Positions 24,180 through 32,397 of a DNA stretch of 64,000 nucleotides are shown here, in pieces. Made by a program: the position numbers and the translations under genes. The stretch lies in assembly GCF_900221005.1 (NCBI RefSeq), contig NZ_OBQI01000004.1:248001-312000 (forward strand), read 5' to 3'. How positions within the stretch are numbered: the stretch's first letter is position 1; the number at the start of each line of letters is the position of its first letter. Origin of the DNA: Blastococcus aggregatus (GTDB taxonomy: Bacteria > Actinomycetota > Actinomycetes > Mycobacteriales > Geodermatophilaceae). The notes below the pieces were generated by a model, which did not search any database, was not told where the DNA came from, and saw only the letters and a list, made by a program, of their open reading frames with translations.

Positions 24180-25469
24180 GTGGACGACGATGACGGCGTG
24201 AGCGCTGCGGTCGACGACTCCCCCGATCGGTTCGCCGCACAGGTGGAGGACGCCGTCCGCCGGCTGGAGGGCGTGGCCGAGCGGACGCCGCTGCAGCGGA
24301 ACGCGCGGCTGTCGGCGCTGACCGGCGCGGACGTGTGGCTCAAGCGCGAGGATCTGCAGCTCGGCCGCTCGTACAAGATCCGCGGCGCGTACACGATGAT
24401 CTCGGCGCTGTCCGAGGCCGAGCGCGCGGCGGGCGTGGTCTGCGCCAGCGCCGGCAACCACGGGCAGGGCCTCGCCTACGCCTGCCGGGCGCTGCAGGTG
24501 CGCGGGCGCGTCTTCGTCCCCGGGACGACGCCGCGGCAGAAGCGCGAGCGGATCGCCGCGCTCGGCGGTGACATGGTCGAGCTGGTCATCGCCGGCGACT
24601 CCTACGACGAGGCTGCGGCCGCGGCGGCGCAGTTCGCGGCGACGTCCGGGGCGACGCTGGTGCCGGCGTTCGACTCACCCGCGACGGTGGCCGGGCAGGC
24701 GACCGTGGCGGTGGAGATCCTCGACCAGCTGCCCGAGCCGCCGGACCTCGTCGTCCTCCCGGTGGGTGGCGGCGGCCTGCTGGCCGGCGCCGGCACCTGG
24801 CTGCGCGCGCACTCCCCCACCACCCGGCTGGTCGGCGTGGAACCGGCCGGGGCGGCGAACATGGCCGCGGCGCTGGCCGCCGGCGGGCCGGTCGACCTGG
24901 CCGAGATGGACACCTTCGTCGACGGCGCCGCCGTGCGCCGGGCCGGTGCCGTGACCTATCCGATGGTGCGCGACTCGGGTGCGGAGCTGATCGCCGTCCC
25001 GGAGGGGCAGATCTGCACCGAGATGCTGGACCTGTACCAGGCCGACGGGATCATCGCCGAGCCCGCGGGGGCGCTGGCGTCGTCGGCGCTGAGCGGTGGG
25101 CTGGTGACGCTGGAGCCCGGGCAGACCGTGGTCTGCGTGCTCTCCGGCGGCAACAACGACGTCAGCCGGTACGCCGAGGTGATCGAGCGGTCGCTGGTGC
25201 ACCGGGGGCTCAAGCACTACTTCCTCGTCGAGTTCCCGCAGGAGCCCGGAGCGCTGCGCCGCTTCCTCGACGAGGTGCTCGGCCCGGACGACGACATCGT
25301 GCGGTTCGAGTACGTCAAGCGCGACAACCGCGAGACCGGTGCGGCGCTGACCGGTATCGGGCTCGGCCGGGTCGAGGGCCTGCCGGAGCTGCTGGAGCGC
25401 GTCGAGCGCAGCCCGCTGCGCATCGAGCACCTCACGCCGGGATCGACGGCGTACCGCTTCCTCGTCTAG
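24180..25469 (+). CDS. ilvA: Threonine ammonia-lyase (threonine dehydratase)
   Basis: This 429-residue PLP enzyme converts L-threonine to 2-oxobutanoate, the first step of isoleucine synthesis. Visible features are the PLP lysine in LGRSYKIRGAYT, the substrate loop CASAGNHGQGLAY, and the tetraglycine phosphate loop PVGGGGLLAG. A C-terminal ACT-like domain (LKHYFLVEFPQEPGALRRFLDEVLG) is the site of isoleucine feedback in short IlvA proteins (TIGR02079 type). Start GTG 24180 was chosen; GTG 24198 is an alternative and would remove six acidic residues. No other ilv genes lie nearby, as is normal in actinobacteria. Confidence 0.9.
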   Translation: MDDDDGVSAAVDDSPDRFAAQVEDAVRRLEGVAERTPLQRNARLSALTGADVWLKREDLQLGRSYKIRGAYTMISALSEAERAAGVVCASAGNHGQGLAYACRALQVRGRVFVPGTTPRQKRERIAALGGDMVELVIAGDSYDEAAAAAAQFAATSGATLVPAFDSPATVAGQATVAVEILDQLPEPPDLVVLPVGGGGLLAGAGTWLRAHSPTTRLVGVEPAGAANMAAALAAGGPVDLAEMDTFVDGAAVRRAGAVTYPMVRDSGAELIAVPEGQICTEMLDLYQADGIIAEPAGALASSALSGGLVTLEPGQTVVCVLSGGNNDVSRYAEVIERSLVHRGLKHYFLVEFPQEPGALRRFLDEVLGPDDDIVRFEYVKRDNRETGAALTGIGLGRVEGLPELLERVERSPLRIEHLTPGSTAYRFLV

Positions 25470-25507
25470 CGCCCGTCGAGCCGACCCTCCCCACGACAGA
25501 TTGGTCT

Positions 25508-25558
25508 GCGGACAGTCGGGCTCTGCCCACCCCACGTGGGCAGAGCCCGACTGTCCGC
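25508..25558. repeat. Perfect 23-bp hairpin repeat element, second locus
   Basis: Bases 25508-25530 pair with 25536-25558 in a perfect stem with a 5-base loop (CCCAC). The core GGGCTCTGCCCAC and its complement are the same as in the element at 17981-18016, and the outer stem is different but fully paired. It lies between the convergent stops of ilvA and the hydroxyacid dehydrogenase and can act as a two-way terminator. Confidence 0.75.
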
Positions 25559-25562
25559 GGAC

Positions 25563-26516
25563 CTACTTCTCCAGCACCCGCACCGGCTCGCCGGCCACCC
25601 ACGCGGCGACGTCCTCGACGGCCTCGCCGTAGAACACCTCGTAGGTGCCGCGGGTGACGTAGCCCAGGTGTGGGGTGAGCACGGTGCGGGGCGCGGTGCG
25701 CAGCGGGTGGTCGCGGGGCAGCGGCTCGGTCTCGAACACGTCCAGCCCGGCGCCGGCGATCCGGCCGGCGTGCAGGGCCTCGAGCAGCGCCTGCTGGTCG
25801 ACGATCGGCCCGCGGCTGGTGTTCACCAGGACGGCGGTCGGCTTCATCCGGGCGAGGTCGTCGGCGCCGATCAGCCCGCGGGTGCGACGCGACAGCAACA
25901 GGTGCAACGTGACGACGTCGGCGGTGGCGAAGAGCTCGTCGCGCTCCACCCTGCGGACGCCGACCTCCGCGGCCCGCTCGTCGGTGAGGTTCTGGCTCCA
26001 GGCGACGACGTCCATGCCGAACGCCTGACCGACCCGCGCGACCCGGCTGCCGAGCCGGCCCAGGCCGACGACGCCGAGCCGGGCGCCGTCGAGGTCGCCG
26101 CCGAGGGTCTGCTGCCAGCCGCCGGCGCGGACCGAGGCGTCCTCGCGCGGGATCTGCCTGAGCGTGGCGAGGATCAGCCCCCAGGTGAGCTCGGCGGTTG
26201 CCGCCGCACTCGCCCCCGTGCCGCAGACGGTGATGCCGAGCTCGGTCGCGGCGGCGACGTCGATGGCCCGGTTGCGCATGCCGGTGGTGACCAGCAGCCG
26301 CAGGTTGGGGAGCCGCGCGAGCAGGTCGCGCTGGAACTCGGTGCGCTCGCGCATGGCGACCACGACGTCGAACGGCTCGAGCCGCGCGGCGAGGGCGTCG
26401 ACGTCGGAGACGGCGTCGTGGAACTCCACGACGCGGACCGGGCCGGGCACGCGGGACCAGTCGCAGAAGTCGGCGGCGGCGGACTGGTAGTCGTCGAGGA
26501 CGGCGATGCGGTGCAC
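25563..26516 (-). CDS. D-2-hydroxyacid dehydrogenase family protein
   Basis: This 317-residue protein has the NAD-binding GLGRLGSRVARVGQAFGM fingerprint near residue 146 and the conserved NTSRGPIVD segment near 232 (catalytic Arg). FETEPLPRDHPL gives the Glu, and TPHLGYVT gives the catalytic His. This set matches NAD(P)-dependent 2-hydroxyacid dehydrogenases, which interconvert 2-oxoacids and D-2-hydroxyacids in the cytosol. The N-terminal substrate domain (MHRIAVLDDYQSAA) is of the shorter, less specific type seen in several actinobacterial paralogues. The ilvA product 2-oxobutanoate is a conceivable substrate, but the genes are convergent and not an operon. Confidence 0.9.
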   Translation of the reverse strand: MHRIAVLDDYQSAAADFCDWSRVPGPVRVVEFHDAVSDVDALAARLEPFDVVVAMRERTEFQRDLLARLPNLRLLVTTGMRNRAIDVAAATELGITVCGTGASAAATAELTWGLILATLRQIPREDASVRAGGWQQTLGGDLDGARLGVVGLGRLGSRVARVGQAFGMDVVAWSQNLTDERAAEVGVRRVERDELFATADVVTLHLLLSRRTRGLIGADDLARMKPTAVLVNTSRGPIVDQQALLEALHAGRIAGAGLDVFETEPLPRDHPLRTAPRTVLTPHLGYVTRGTYEVFYGEAVEDVAAWVAGEPVRVLEK

Positions 26517-26564
26517 GCCCCCGGTCTACTACACCGCGCGCGTCAGAGGTCGGGCGCGGACGCC

Positions 26565-26601
26565 GACGGCCCCCGACCGCGGGATGCGATCGGGGGCCGT
26601 C
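26565..26601 (-). terminator. Hairpin terminator downstream of the 47-aa gene
   Basis: GACGGCCCCCGA (26565-26576) and TCGGGGGCCGTC (26590-26601) form a perfect 12-bp stem, 17 bases beyond the stop of the small minus-strand gene. Confidence 0.7.
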
Positions 26602-26617
26602 GAGGCGTGCGCGGAGA

Positions 26618-26761
26618 TCAGCGGCGCTTGGTCCCACCGTTCTTGTTCTGGAAGTCGGCGACCATCTTCTTGAGCTTCGCCTGGTTCTGCGGCTTGCGCG
26701 CTTCCTGGATCACCCGTGCGGCGACCCCGGACGCGATGAGCTTCCGGATCATTCCGGCCAT
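26618..26761 (-). CDS. Small basic conserved hypothetical protein (47 aa)
   Basis: The protein reads MAGMIRKLIASGVAARVIQ onward and ends KNGGTKRR. It is a short amphipathic helix followed by a Lys/Gln-rich helix (ARKPQNQAKLKKMV), with no membrane segment. A GAGG site precedes ATG 26761. The frame is open upstream to 26932, but that part is read-through, while the 47-residue form is compact and has a strong terminator right after it. Similar short Lys-rich ORFs occur in actinobacteria; the function is unknown, perhaps nucleic acid or membrane association. Confidence 0.55.
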   Translation of the reverse strand: MAGMIRKLIASGVAARVIQEARKPQNQAKLKKMVADFQNKNGGTKRR

Positions 26762-27149
26762 GTTCGCCTCCTCAGCTGTGGACTGACTCGCACCGTGCCC
26801 CGGAAGGACGTCCGCCAACCGCAGGACGGCCGCCCGTCGACCGGACGAGGTGCGGTAGGCGCTGCGGAGCCGGGTCACCGGGTGGCGACGGGTGACGCCG
26901 CGCCGTCGGAGGGGAAGTAAACGGTCGATCACGTTCCGCTAAGTGTCTCCACGCGCAGGGGCGAACTGCGCCACGGACTGGCGAGGTCGGGCCGCGAGTC
27001 GCGTTCCGAGCACCCGGGCGTGGCGACCCCTCGCGGCGGCCGCCACCGGGGTGCGGCGCCCTTTTGTGGCCTCCGATCGACCGACCTAGCGTCGTCGCGG
27101 TCCGGCCGAGGCCCTGTCGCCACCGCCTCCGGTGGCACCCGGCCGGACA
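26762..27149. other. Gene-free stretch upstream of the riboswitch
   Basis: About 390 bases without a convincing gene. Open frames on both strands are Arg/Pro-rich read-through with no ribosome sites. The promoter for the riboswitch-NlpC transcript should lie in the right part (about 27060-27140), but I cannot pick a -10/-35 pair with confidence. Confidence 0.4.
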
Positions 27150-27285
27150 CCGCCGAACCGGCGCCGTCATGTCGGCGCCGGACCGGGGACCCAACCGCAG
27201 TTCTGGGGTGAAGCGCGACCGGCCCTGCCGGTACCCGCCGGGCGATCTCCCCGCCCGAACCCGTCAGCTAACTCGGTAGGCGGTT
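27150..27285 (+). ncRNA. c-di-AMP riboswitch (ydaO/yuaA class)
   Basis: The leader of the NlpC/P60 gene carries the hallmark blocks of the ydaO-type c-di-AMP riboswitch. They are CGCCGAACC at 27150-27158, a GC hairpin (CGGCGCCG / CGGCGCCG), GGGGACCCAA, TTCTGGGGTGAA, and then CCCGAACCCGTCAGCTAACTC-type sequence at 27254-27274 followed by GGTAGGCG. In actinobacteria this class typically precedes cell-wall hydrolase genes such as rpf and NlpC/P60. High c-di-AMP is expected to turn the gene off. The AGGAG ribosome site and ATG follow about 27 bases after the aptamer. Confidence 0.9.
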
Positions 27286-27312
27286 GATGGAGAACAGGAG
27301 AACGCGTCGTCC

Positions 27313-27843
27313 ATGACGACTTCCCGCACGTCCACGTTCAGTCGCCGTTCCTTCCGGGCGGCGTCGCTCGCGCTCCTCACCGGAGCCGGCATCGCGCTCA
27401 CTCCGCTGACCGCTTCCACCGCCTCCGCCGCGCCGGCGGTCCTCACCACCGCTCCGATCTCGAGTGTCAGCTGGAACGCTCCGAGCGGGAGCTGGAACGC
27501 ACACGTCGCCGTACGCGCGGCGCTCGCCCAGCAGGGCAAGCCCTACGTCTACGGCGGCACGGGCCCCGGCGGCTACGACTGCTCGGGCCTCACCTACTCC
27601 GCCTACCAGGCGGCCGGCGTGCAGCTGCCGCGCACCTCGCGGGCGCAGTCCACCGCGGGCGTCGACATCCCCTGGTACGCGATGCAGCCGGGTGACCTGA
27701 TCTTCTTCTACGACCCGGTCGGGCACGTGGGCATGGCCATCGGCAACGGGATGATGGTGCACTCCTCGACCTACGGCCAGCCGGTCTCGGTCGTGCGGGT
27801 CGACTCGGTGCCCGGGTACCACAGCACCCGTCGCGTCGCCTGA
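27313..27843 (+). CDS. Secreted NlpC/P60 peptidoglycan hydrolase
   Basis: This 176-residue protein has an N-terminal Sec signal (residues 1-41: a basic start, then LALLTGAGIALTPLTASTASAAPA with an AxA-type cleavage site). Residues 60-176 form an NlpC/P60 domain with catalytic Cys in YDCSGLTYS, His in GHVGMAIG and the third polar residue in MMVHSS. It should cut D-Glu-(meso)DAP-type peptide bonds in the cell wall. There is no LysM, SH3 or coiled-coil region, so it is a minimal secreted enzyme. The c-di-AMP riboswitch directly upstream links it to wall/turgor homeostasis, and a strong terminator follows. Confidence 0.9.
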   Translation: MTTSRTSTFSRRSFRAASLALLTGAGIALTPLTASTASAAPAVLTTAPISSVSWNAPSGSWNAHVAVRAALAQQGKPYVYGGTGPGGYDCSGLTYSAYQAAGVQLPRTSRAQSTAGVDIPWYAMQPGDLIFFYDPVGHVGMAIGNGMMVHSSTYGQPVSVVRVDSVPGYHSTRRVA

Positions 27844-27859
27844 GTCCGCGCGCCACGAC

Positions 27860-27893
27860 GTCGACACCGGGCCGTCGCCGGCCCGGTGTCGAC
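27860..27893 (+). terminator. Terminator of the NlpC/P60 gene
   Basis: GTCGACACCGGGCC (27860-27873) and GGCCCGGTGTCGAC (27880-27893) form a perfect 14-bp stem with a 6-base loop, 17 bases after the stop. Confidence 0.8.
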
Positions 27894-28060
27894 TCGGCGA
27901 CATGGCGACGCCTCGACAAGTCCACACAATGCGACAACCGGACGGACCCGTTTCGGGATGAATGCGCCGGAGCCGCGCGAGGTCACGCGCGGATAACGTG
28001 ACGGAGAGACGTCGGCCCGTACCGGTCCGTCACCTGCAGCCACTTCCCCTGGAGCTTCCC

Positions 28061-28402
28061 GTGTCCTCGTCCTACCGCCCGTTCCTCTCCCTGGTCACCG
28101 ATGCCCCCGCCGAGACGACCGACGACCTGTCGTGGAGCACCCCGTGGACGGCACCCCCGGCCGCGGACGACGAGTCGTGGCGACTGTCGGCGCTGTGCGG
28201 CGAGACCGACCCGGAGGCGTTCTTCCCGGAGAAGGGCGGCTCCACCCGGGATGCCAAGCGCGTCTGCACCGGCTGCGACGTGCGGGCGGAGTGCCTCGAG
28301 TTCGCCCTGAGCAACGACGAGCGCTTCGGCATCTGGGGCGGGCTGTCCGAGCGCGAGCGCCGTCGCCTGCGCCTCGCTCGCCGGGACGCCATCACCGCCT
28401 GA
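28061..28402 (+). CDS. WhiB-family iron-sulfur transcription regulator (WhiB2/WhmD-like)
   Basis: This 113-residue protein starts at GTG 28061, with GGAG seven bases upstream. It has the four cluster cysteines (SALCGETDPEAFFPE, then VCTGCDVRAECLEFAL), the GIWGG turn and a basic C-terminal helix (SERERRRLRLARR) for DNA binding. EAFFPEKGGSTRDAKRVC is closest to the WhiB/WhiB2 (WhmD) group, which controls septation and sporulation-type development together with a sigma factor. The frame is open upstream to 27962, but no other start has a ribosome site. Alternative WhiB subfamilies cannot be excluded without alignment. Confidence 0.9.
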   Translation: MSSSYRPFLSLVTDAPAETTDDLSWSTPWTAPPAADDESWRLSALCGETDPEAFFPEKGGSTRDAKRVCTGCDVRAECLEFALSNDERFGIWGGLSERERRRLRLARRDAITA

Positions 28403-28445
28403 CCCGGTCGCGATCGAACCGGGCAGCCCGGGTAGGACGACCTGC

Positions 28446-28967
28446 GTGACGCCTCCCCCGCCGGTCCTGCTGCTCGACGTCGACGGCGTGCTCAACGCCG
28501 TCCGGAACGACCTCCCCGAGGGCTGGCAGCGCGGCCGCTTCAACGGCTACGTGCTCTCCTGGGATCCCTCCGTGGTGGCGCGGCTGCGCGCGATGCACGA
28601 GTCCGACCGGGTGGAACTGCAATGGCTGACCACCTGGACCCAGCTGGCCGACCGGCTGCTGGCCGAGCCACTGGGACTCCCCCGCGGGCTGCGCACGCAC
28701 GGCCGTGACGTGCTGCCGACCGGCTTCGGCGGCTCGCTGGGCGGCGTCGCGGGCTGGTGGAAGCTCACCGCGGCCCGGTCCGTCGCCGAGGCCGAACCGG
28801 ACCGGCGCATCGTCTGGATCGACGACGACCTCGCCGACCAGGCCCAGGACACCAGCGAGTGGATCGCCGCCCACGGCCAGGTGCTGGTCGTCGCGCCGGA
28901 CTACTCCACCGGGCTCACCCACGCCGAGCTCGACCGGATCGAGAGCTGGCTCGCCGACGCCGGCTGA
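28446..28967 (+). CDS. HAD-superfamily protein (HAD-SAK-like)
   Basis: This 173-residue protein has the HAD motif I LLLDVDGVLNAV at residues 8-19 (nucleophile Asp and +2 Asp), a threonine-containing motif II in LQWLTTWTQ, and a motif IV-like IVWIDDDLAD near 119 supplying metal acidic residues. The cap is minimal. The pattern matches the HAD domains sometimes called Swiss-army-knife RNA-repair HADs, as well as plain phosphatases. Start GTG 28446. It lies 43 bases beyond whiB and 99 before the CHAT operon. It may be unrelated to both; a phosphatase role is inference. Confidence 0.75.
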   Translation: MTPPPPVLLLDVDGVLNAVRNDLPEGWQRGRFNGYVLSWDPSVVARLRAMHESDRVELQWLTTWTQLADRLLAEPLGLPRGLRTHGRDVLPTGFGGSLGGVAGWWKLTAARSVAEAEPDRRIVWIDDDLADQAQDTSEWIAAHGQVLVVAPDYSTGLTHAELDRIESWLADAG

Positions 28968-29066
28968 CCTCTTACGCGACCGCGTTGCCGGCCGCGACGA
29001 AGACCCTGTCCAGCCGGCCGGCGCGGTGCCACGCTCTCCTTCGCACGGAGGGCCGCAGGGGGAACC

Positions 29067-31331
29067 GTGGACGCCGGAACTGCACCGAACCGAACCGAGA
29101 GCCCGTGCAGCCGCGTGCTGGTGCTGGCCGCGCCCACCTCCGCCGAGGGCCGCGAGCAGGCGCGGGCCTTCTGCGCCTTCCTCGGGCTCCACGGCGTCGA
29201 GGCCTGGCTCGAACTCGTGACGGCCGGCGGAGCGGGCGAGCTCCAGGCCCTGCTCGACGACGACACCGTCCACTGGGTGCTCGTGGTGGCGTCCCCTGGC
29301 TTCGCGGAGCTGAGCGCCCGGATCCACACCGATCGGCACACGATCGTGCCGGTGGTCCTCCCCGGCGGTCGCGCCGAGGAACTGCCCGCATGGGCGGATC
29401 CGGAGTCCGGTCGGGTCGTCCCCGTGACGGAGTTCAGCGCCGAGGGGGCCGAGCCGCTGCTCCGGATCGTCCTCCCGCTGATGGCGCCCCCGCCGCCGCC
29501 CTCGGCGCCGGTCCTCGCGGACCTGGACCTGGACCTGGACCTGCACCGGTACCGGCACCGTGACCTGGACCTTGGCCATCCGTTCGACGACCGCCGATTC
29601 AAGGCGGCCGCAGGGATCACCGGTGCCCCACCCGAGCGCCCCCGCCCGCGCCGCCCACGACGCCCGCGCCGGCCTCGCGCCCCGGAGTCGCCGTCCACCC
29701 GCGAACCGCGCCGGCTGCACGCCACCGTCACCGACGCCGCCGGCCGCCCCCGGTGGCACGCCTTCGCCCCCGGTCAGCGGAACACGGTCGCGCTGAGCAT
29801 CGCCCCCGGCACGACCGGCATCGTCACCGCCAGCGTGCTGCGCGAGGAGTCGATCACCTTCGATCCGGCCGTCGGCGCCGAGCTCACCGTCGTCGTCGTC
29901 CTCGAGCAGCCGGACAGCACCGTCTCCCTGCACCGCACGCTGTTCCTCCCACCGCAGGGGGCGAGCACCGAGGTGCAGGTGCCGGTCGAGGTGCCCGCCG
30001 ACGCGGTGGAGGTGTGCGGCGCCGTCCTGGTGCTGCAGCGGGCGACGGTCCTGCTGTCGGCCCAGCTGCGCGGCCCGGTCGGCGACGACGACGAGGCCCG
30101 GGACGGCGTCGGCATCCGGCTGGAGACGGACGCCGAGATCACCCCGGACGTCGCACCGCCCGCTCGGGAGGTCGACGCCTCGCTGTCGTTCCACGTCGGA
30201 GGCCGGGGCGACGCGCTGCTCGTCGAGCCGGACCGCGCCGGCCGACTGCTGCACCTCCCGGAGCTGGACCGCTTCCGCGACGGGCTCATCACGACGCTCG
30301 GGGCCGCGGTGGACGCCGACTACGTCCACGGCAACCAGCCGGGCAGCGAGCAGCAGGTCGAGCTGCTGCGCGATCTGGCCCGCCAGGGACACACCCTCTA
30401 CCAGGTGCTGGAGCCCCAGCTGGAGGGCGCGACGATCGGCCCGCGCATCCAGCTGCTCTCCCCCGAGGACCAGGTGGTGCCGCTGGAGTTCGTCTACGAC
30501 TTCGGCCTTCCCCGGCCCACCGCCCGGCTCTGCCGCCACTGGCTCGACGCGCTGGCCACCGGGCGGTGCCGCTGCCGCCCGCGGTCCGGCCCGGTCAACA
30601 CGGTGTGCCCGCTCGGCTTCTGGGGGCTCCGCTTCGTCATCGAGCGCCAGGTGGCGAGCACCACCGCGGTCGCCCTCGGCGGCGACCCGTCACCCGGGCA
30701 GATGAGCCCGACACGCCAGACGCTGCCGCCGCTGGACCGGATCCTGTTCGCCGCCAGCGACAAGGTGGACAAGTTCAACCCCGGCGAGCGCCGGCGCACC
30801 GTCGAGCTGCTGCAGGAGTGCCTCGGCGAGGGGGCGGTCGAGGTGCAGTCCTGGCGGGCCTGGCACCGGGCCGTGCGGGAGCACCGGCCGAGCGTGCTGC
30901 TGTCGCTGCCGCACACCGAGCAGGTCCACGGCCTCGTCGCGCTGCAGATCGGCCGCGCCAGCATCCGGGAGGTCGAGTCCATGACCGACGACTACGTCGT
31001 CGGCCCCGGAGGTGGCGCCGGCCCCGTGGTGATGCTGCTGGGCTGCAACACGGCGGTGACCGACATCCCGTGGCAGTCGGCGGTGGCCGCCTTCCGCCGG
31101 CGCGGGGCCAGCGTCGTGATCGGCACCCTCGTGCAGATCCTCGGCCGCCAGGCCGCCCCGCTGGCCCGGCACGTCGCCCAGCTGATGTGGGGATCCGGGC
31201 ACGAGACGCCCGAGACCATCGGCGAGCTGGTGCAGCTCCTCCGCCGGGGTGCGGTGGCCGGTGGCGCGACCCTGGGCATGTCGCTGGTCGCCTTCGGCGA
31301 GACCGGCTGGCGCCTGCCCGAGGCGGGCTGA
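29067..31331 (+). CDS. TIR/SEFIR-like plus CHAT caspase-like protease protein
   Basis: This 754-residue protein, by rough position, has a TIR/SEFIR-like alpha/beta domain (16-135: SRVLVLAAPTSAEGREQARAF, VLVVASPGFAEL, HTIVPVVLPGG). It continues with a disordered linker bearing Asp-Leu and Pro-Arg-Arg repeats (150-212), a beta-sandwich-like section (215-345), then a CHAT peptidase region (370-754). Within CHAT, LLSLPHTEQ holds the candidate catalytic His616 and VVMLLGCNTAVTD the candidate Cys660, followed by RRRGASVVIGTLVQ. A Cys-rich insert (CRHW...CRCRP...VCPLGFWG) may bind zinc. It is the first gene of an operon with an MBL-fold enzyme (3 bases apart) and a patatin. The layout suggests sensor/signal domain plus protease, with a partner effector. 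The TIR assignment is weaker than the CHAT one. Confidence 0.8.
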   Translation: MDAGTAPNRTESPCSRVLVLAAPTSAEGREQARAFCAFLGLHGVEAWLELVTAGGAGELQALLDDDTVHWVLVVASPGFAELSARIHTDRHTIVPVVLPGGRAEELPAWADPESGRVVPVTEFSAEGAEPLLRIVLPLMAPPPPPSAPVLADLDLDLDLHRYRHRDLDLGHPFDDRRFKAAAGITGAPPERPRPRRPRRPRRPRAPESPSTREPRRLHATVTDAAGRPRWHAFAPGQRNTVALSIAPGTTGIVTASVLREESITFDPAVGAELTVVVVLEQPDSTVSLHRTLFLPPQGASTEVQVPVEVPADAVEVCGAVLVLQRATVLLSAQLRGPVGDDDEARDGVGIRLETDAEITPDVAPPAREVDASLSFHVGGRGDALLVEPDRAGRLLHLPELDRFRDGLITTLGAAVDADYVHGNQPGSEQQVELLRDLARQGHTLYQVLEPQLEGATIGPRIQLLSPEDQVVPLEFVYDFGLPRPTARLCRHWLDALATGRCRCRPRSGPVNTVCPLGFWGLRFVIERQVASTTAVALGGDPSPGQMSPTRQTLPPLDRILFAASDKVDKFNPGERRRTVELLQECLGEGAVEVQSWRAWHRAVREHRPSVLLSLPHTEQVHGLVALQIGRASIREVESMTDDYVVGPGGGAGPVVMLLGCNTAVTDIPWQSAVAAFRRRGASVVIGTLVQILGRQAAPLARHVAQLMWGSGHETPETIGELVQLLRRGAVAGGATLGMSLVAFGETGWRLPEAG

Positions 31332-31334
31332 CCG

Positions 31335-32396
31335 GTGCTGCGCCTGGAGATGCTGCCCGCCGCGCACGGCGACGCGCTGCTGGTCACCTGGGGCACCGAC
31401 GGCGACCCGCACCGGATGCTCGTCGACGCCGGACCGCTGGGCACCTACCGGACCGTCCACGACCGCATCGCCGCGCTCGGCGATCCGCCGGAGCTGGACC
31501 TCCTCGTCGTCACCCACGTCGACGGCGACCACATCGAGGGCGTGATCCGGCTGCTGCAGGACCGCGCCGCCCTGGGTCTGCGCATCGGCGAGGTGTGGTT
31601 CAACGGCTGGCCGCAGCTCCCGCAGCGCGACCTGCTGGGCGCCGACTACGGCGAGATGGTGGGCGCGCTGCTGCACCGGGACGGCATCCCGTGGAACACC
31701 AGCTTCGACGGCGGCCCGGTGCAGGTGCCGGCAGCGCCGGCGCCCCTCCCCCGCGTCGAGCTGCCCGGCGGGGCATCGGTCACCGTGCTCGGCCCCGGCG
31801 AGCCGGAGCTGCTCAGGCTCCGGTCGACGTGGACGAAGGTGCTGACCGACGCCGGTGTCACGCCCGGCCGCGCCGACGAGGCACTGGAGCGACTGGACAG
31901 ACGCACGGACCTGGACGGCGTGGACGTCCTCGGCGGGCGCGCGAAGCCCGACAACAGCGTGGCCAACCTGAGCAGCATCTCCCTGCTGGTCGAGCACGAC
32001 GGCCGGTCGCTGCTGCTGACCGGCGACAGCCACAGCGCGCCGCTGGTCTCCGGGATCACCCGCCTGCTCGCCGAGCGCGGGCAGGCCCGCCTCCCGGTCG
32101 GTGCGTTCAAGCTGCCACACCACGGCAGCCGCGGGAACCTCACCGACGAGCTGCTGGCCCTGGTCGAGACCGAGCGCTACCTCGTCTCCACCAACGGCGC
32201 CCGGTACGAGCACCCGGACCGGCCCGCGCTGCTGCAGGTGCTCGATCACCCGCAACGCCCACGGTCGCTCGAACTGGTCTTCAACTACGCCGCCCCGACG
32301 ACGGCGCGCTGGCTGAAGCGCTCGACAGCCCAGCGGTACGGCTACACCCCGGTCCCGCCCGCACCGGACGGCACGGGCGCGCTCGTGGAGGTCTGA
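31335..32396 (+). CDS. ComEC-type metallo-beta-lactamase-fold hydrolase
   Basis: This 353-residue cytosolic protein has LVVTHVDGDHIEGV at 57-70, the HxDxDH variant of the MBL metal site typical of ComEC/Rec2-like members. LLLTGDSHSAPLV (bridging Asp) and FKLPHHGSRGNL (His) also match ComEC-type domains, which cleave DNA or phosphodiesters. It begins with GTG three bases after the CHAT gene and its stop is one base from the patatin ATG. Translational coupling is therefore near certain and the three products should act together. Possible roles are a nuclease effector or a regulator that destroys a cyclic nucleotide or nucleic-acid signal. Confidence 0.85.
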   Translation: MLRLEMLPAAHGDALLVTWGTDGDPHRMLVDAGPLGTYRTVHDRIAALGDPPELDLLVVTHVDGDHIEGVIRLLQDRAALGLRIGEVWFNGWPQLPQRDLLGADYGEMVGALLHRDGIPWNTSFDGGPVQVPAAPAPLPRVELPGGASVTVLGPGEPELLRLRSTWTKVLTDAGVTPGRADEALERLDRRTDLDGVDVLGGRAKPDNSVANLSSISLLVEHDGRSLLLTGDSHSAPLVSGITRLLAERGQARLPVGAFKLPHHGSRGNLTDELLALVETERYLVSTNGARYEHPDRPALLQVLDHPQRPRSLELVFNYAAPTTARWLKRSTAQRYGYTPVPPAPDGTGALVEV

Positions 32397-32397
32397 C

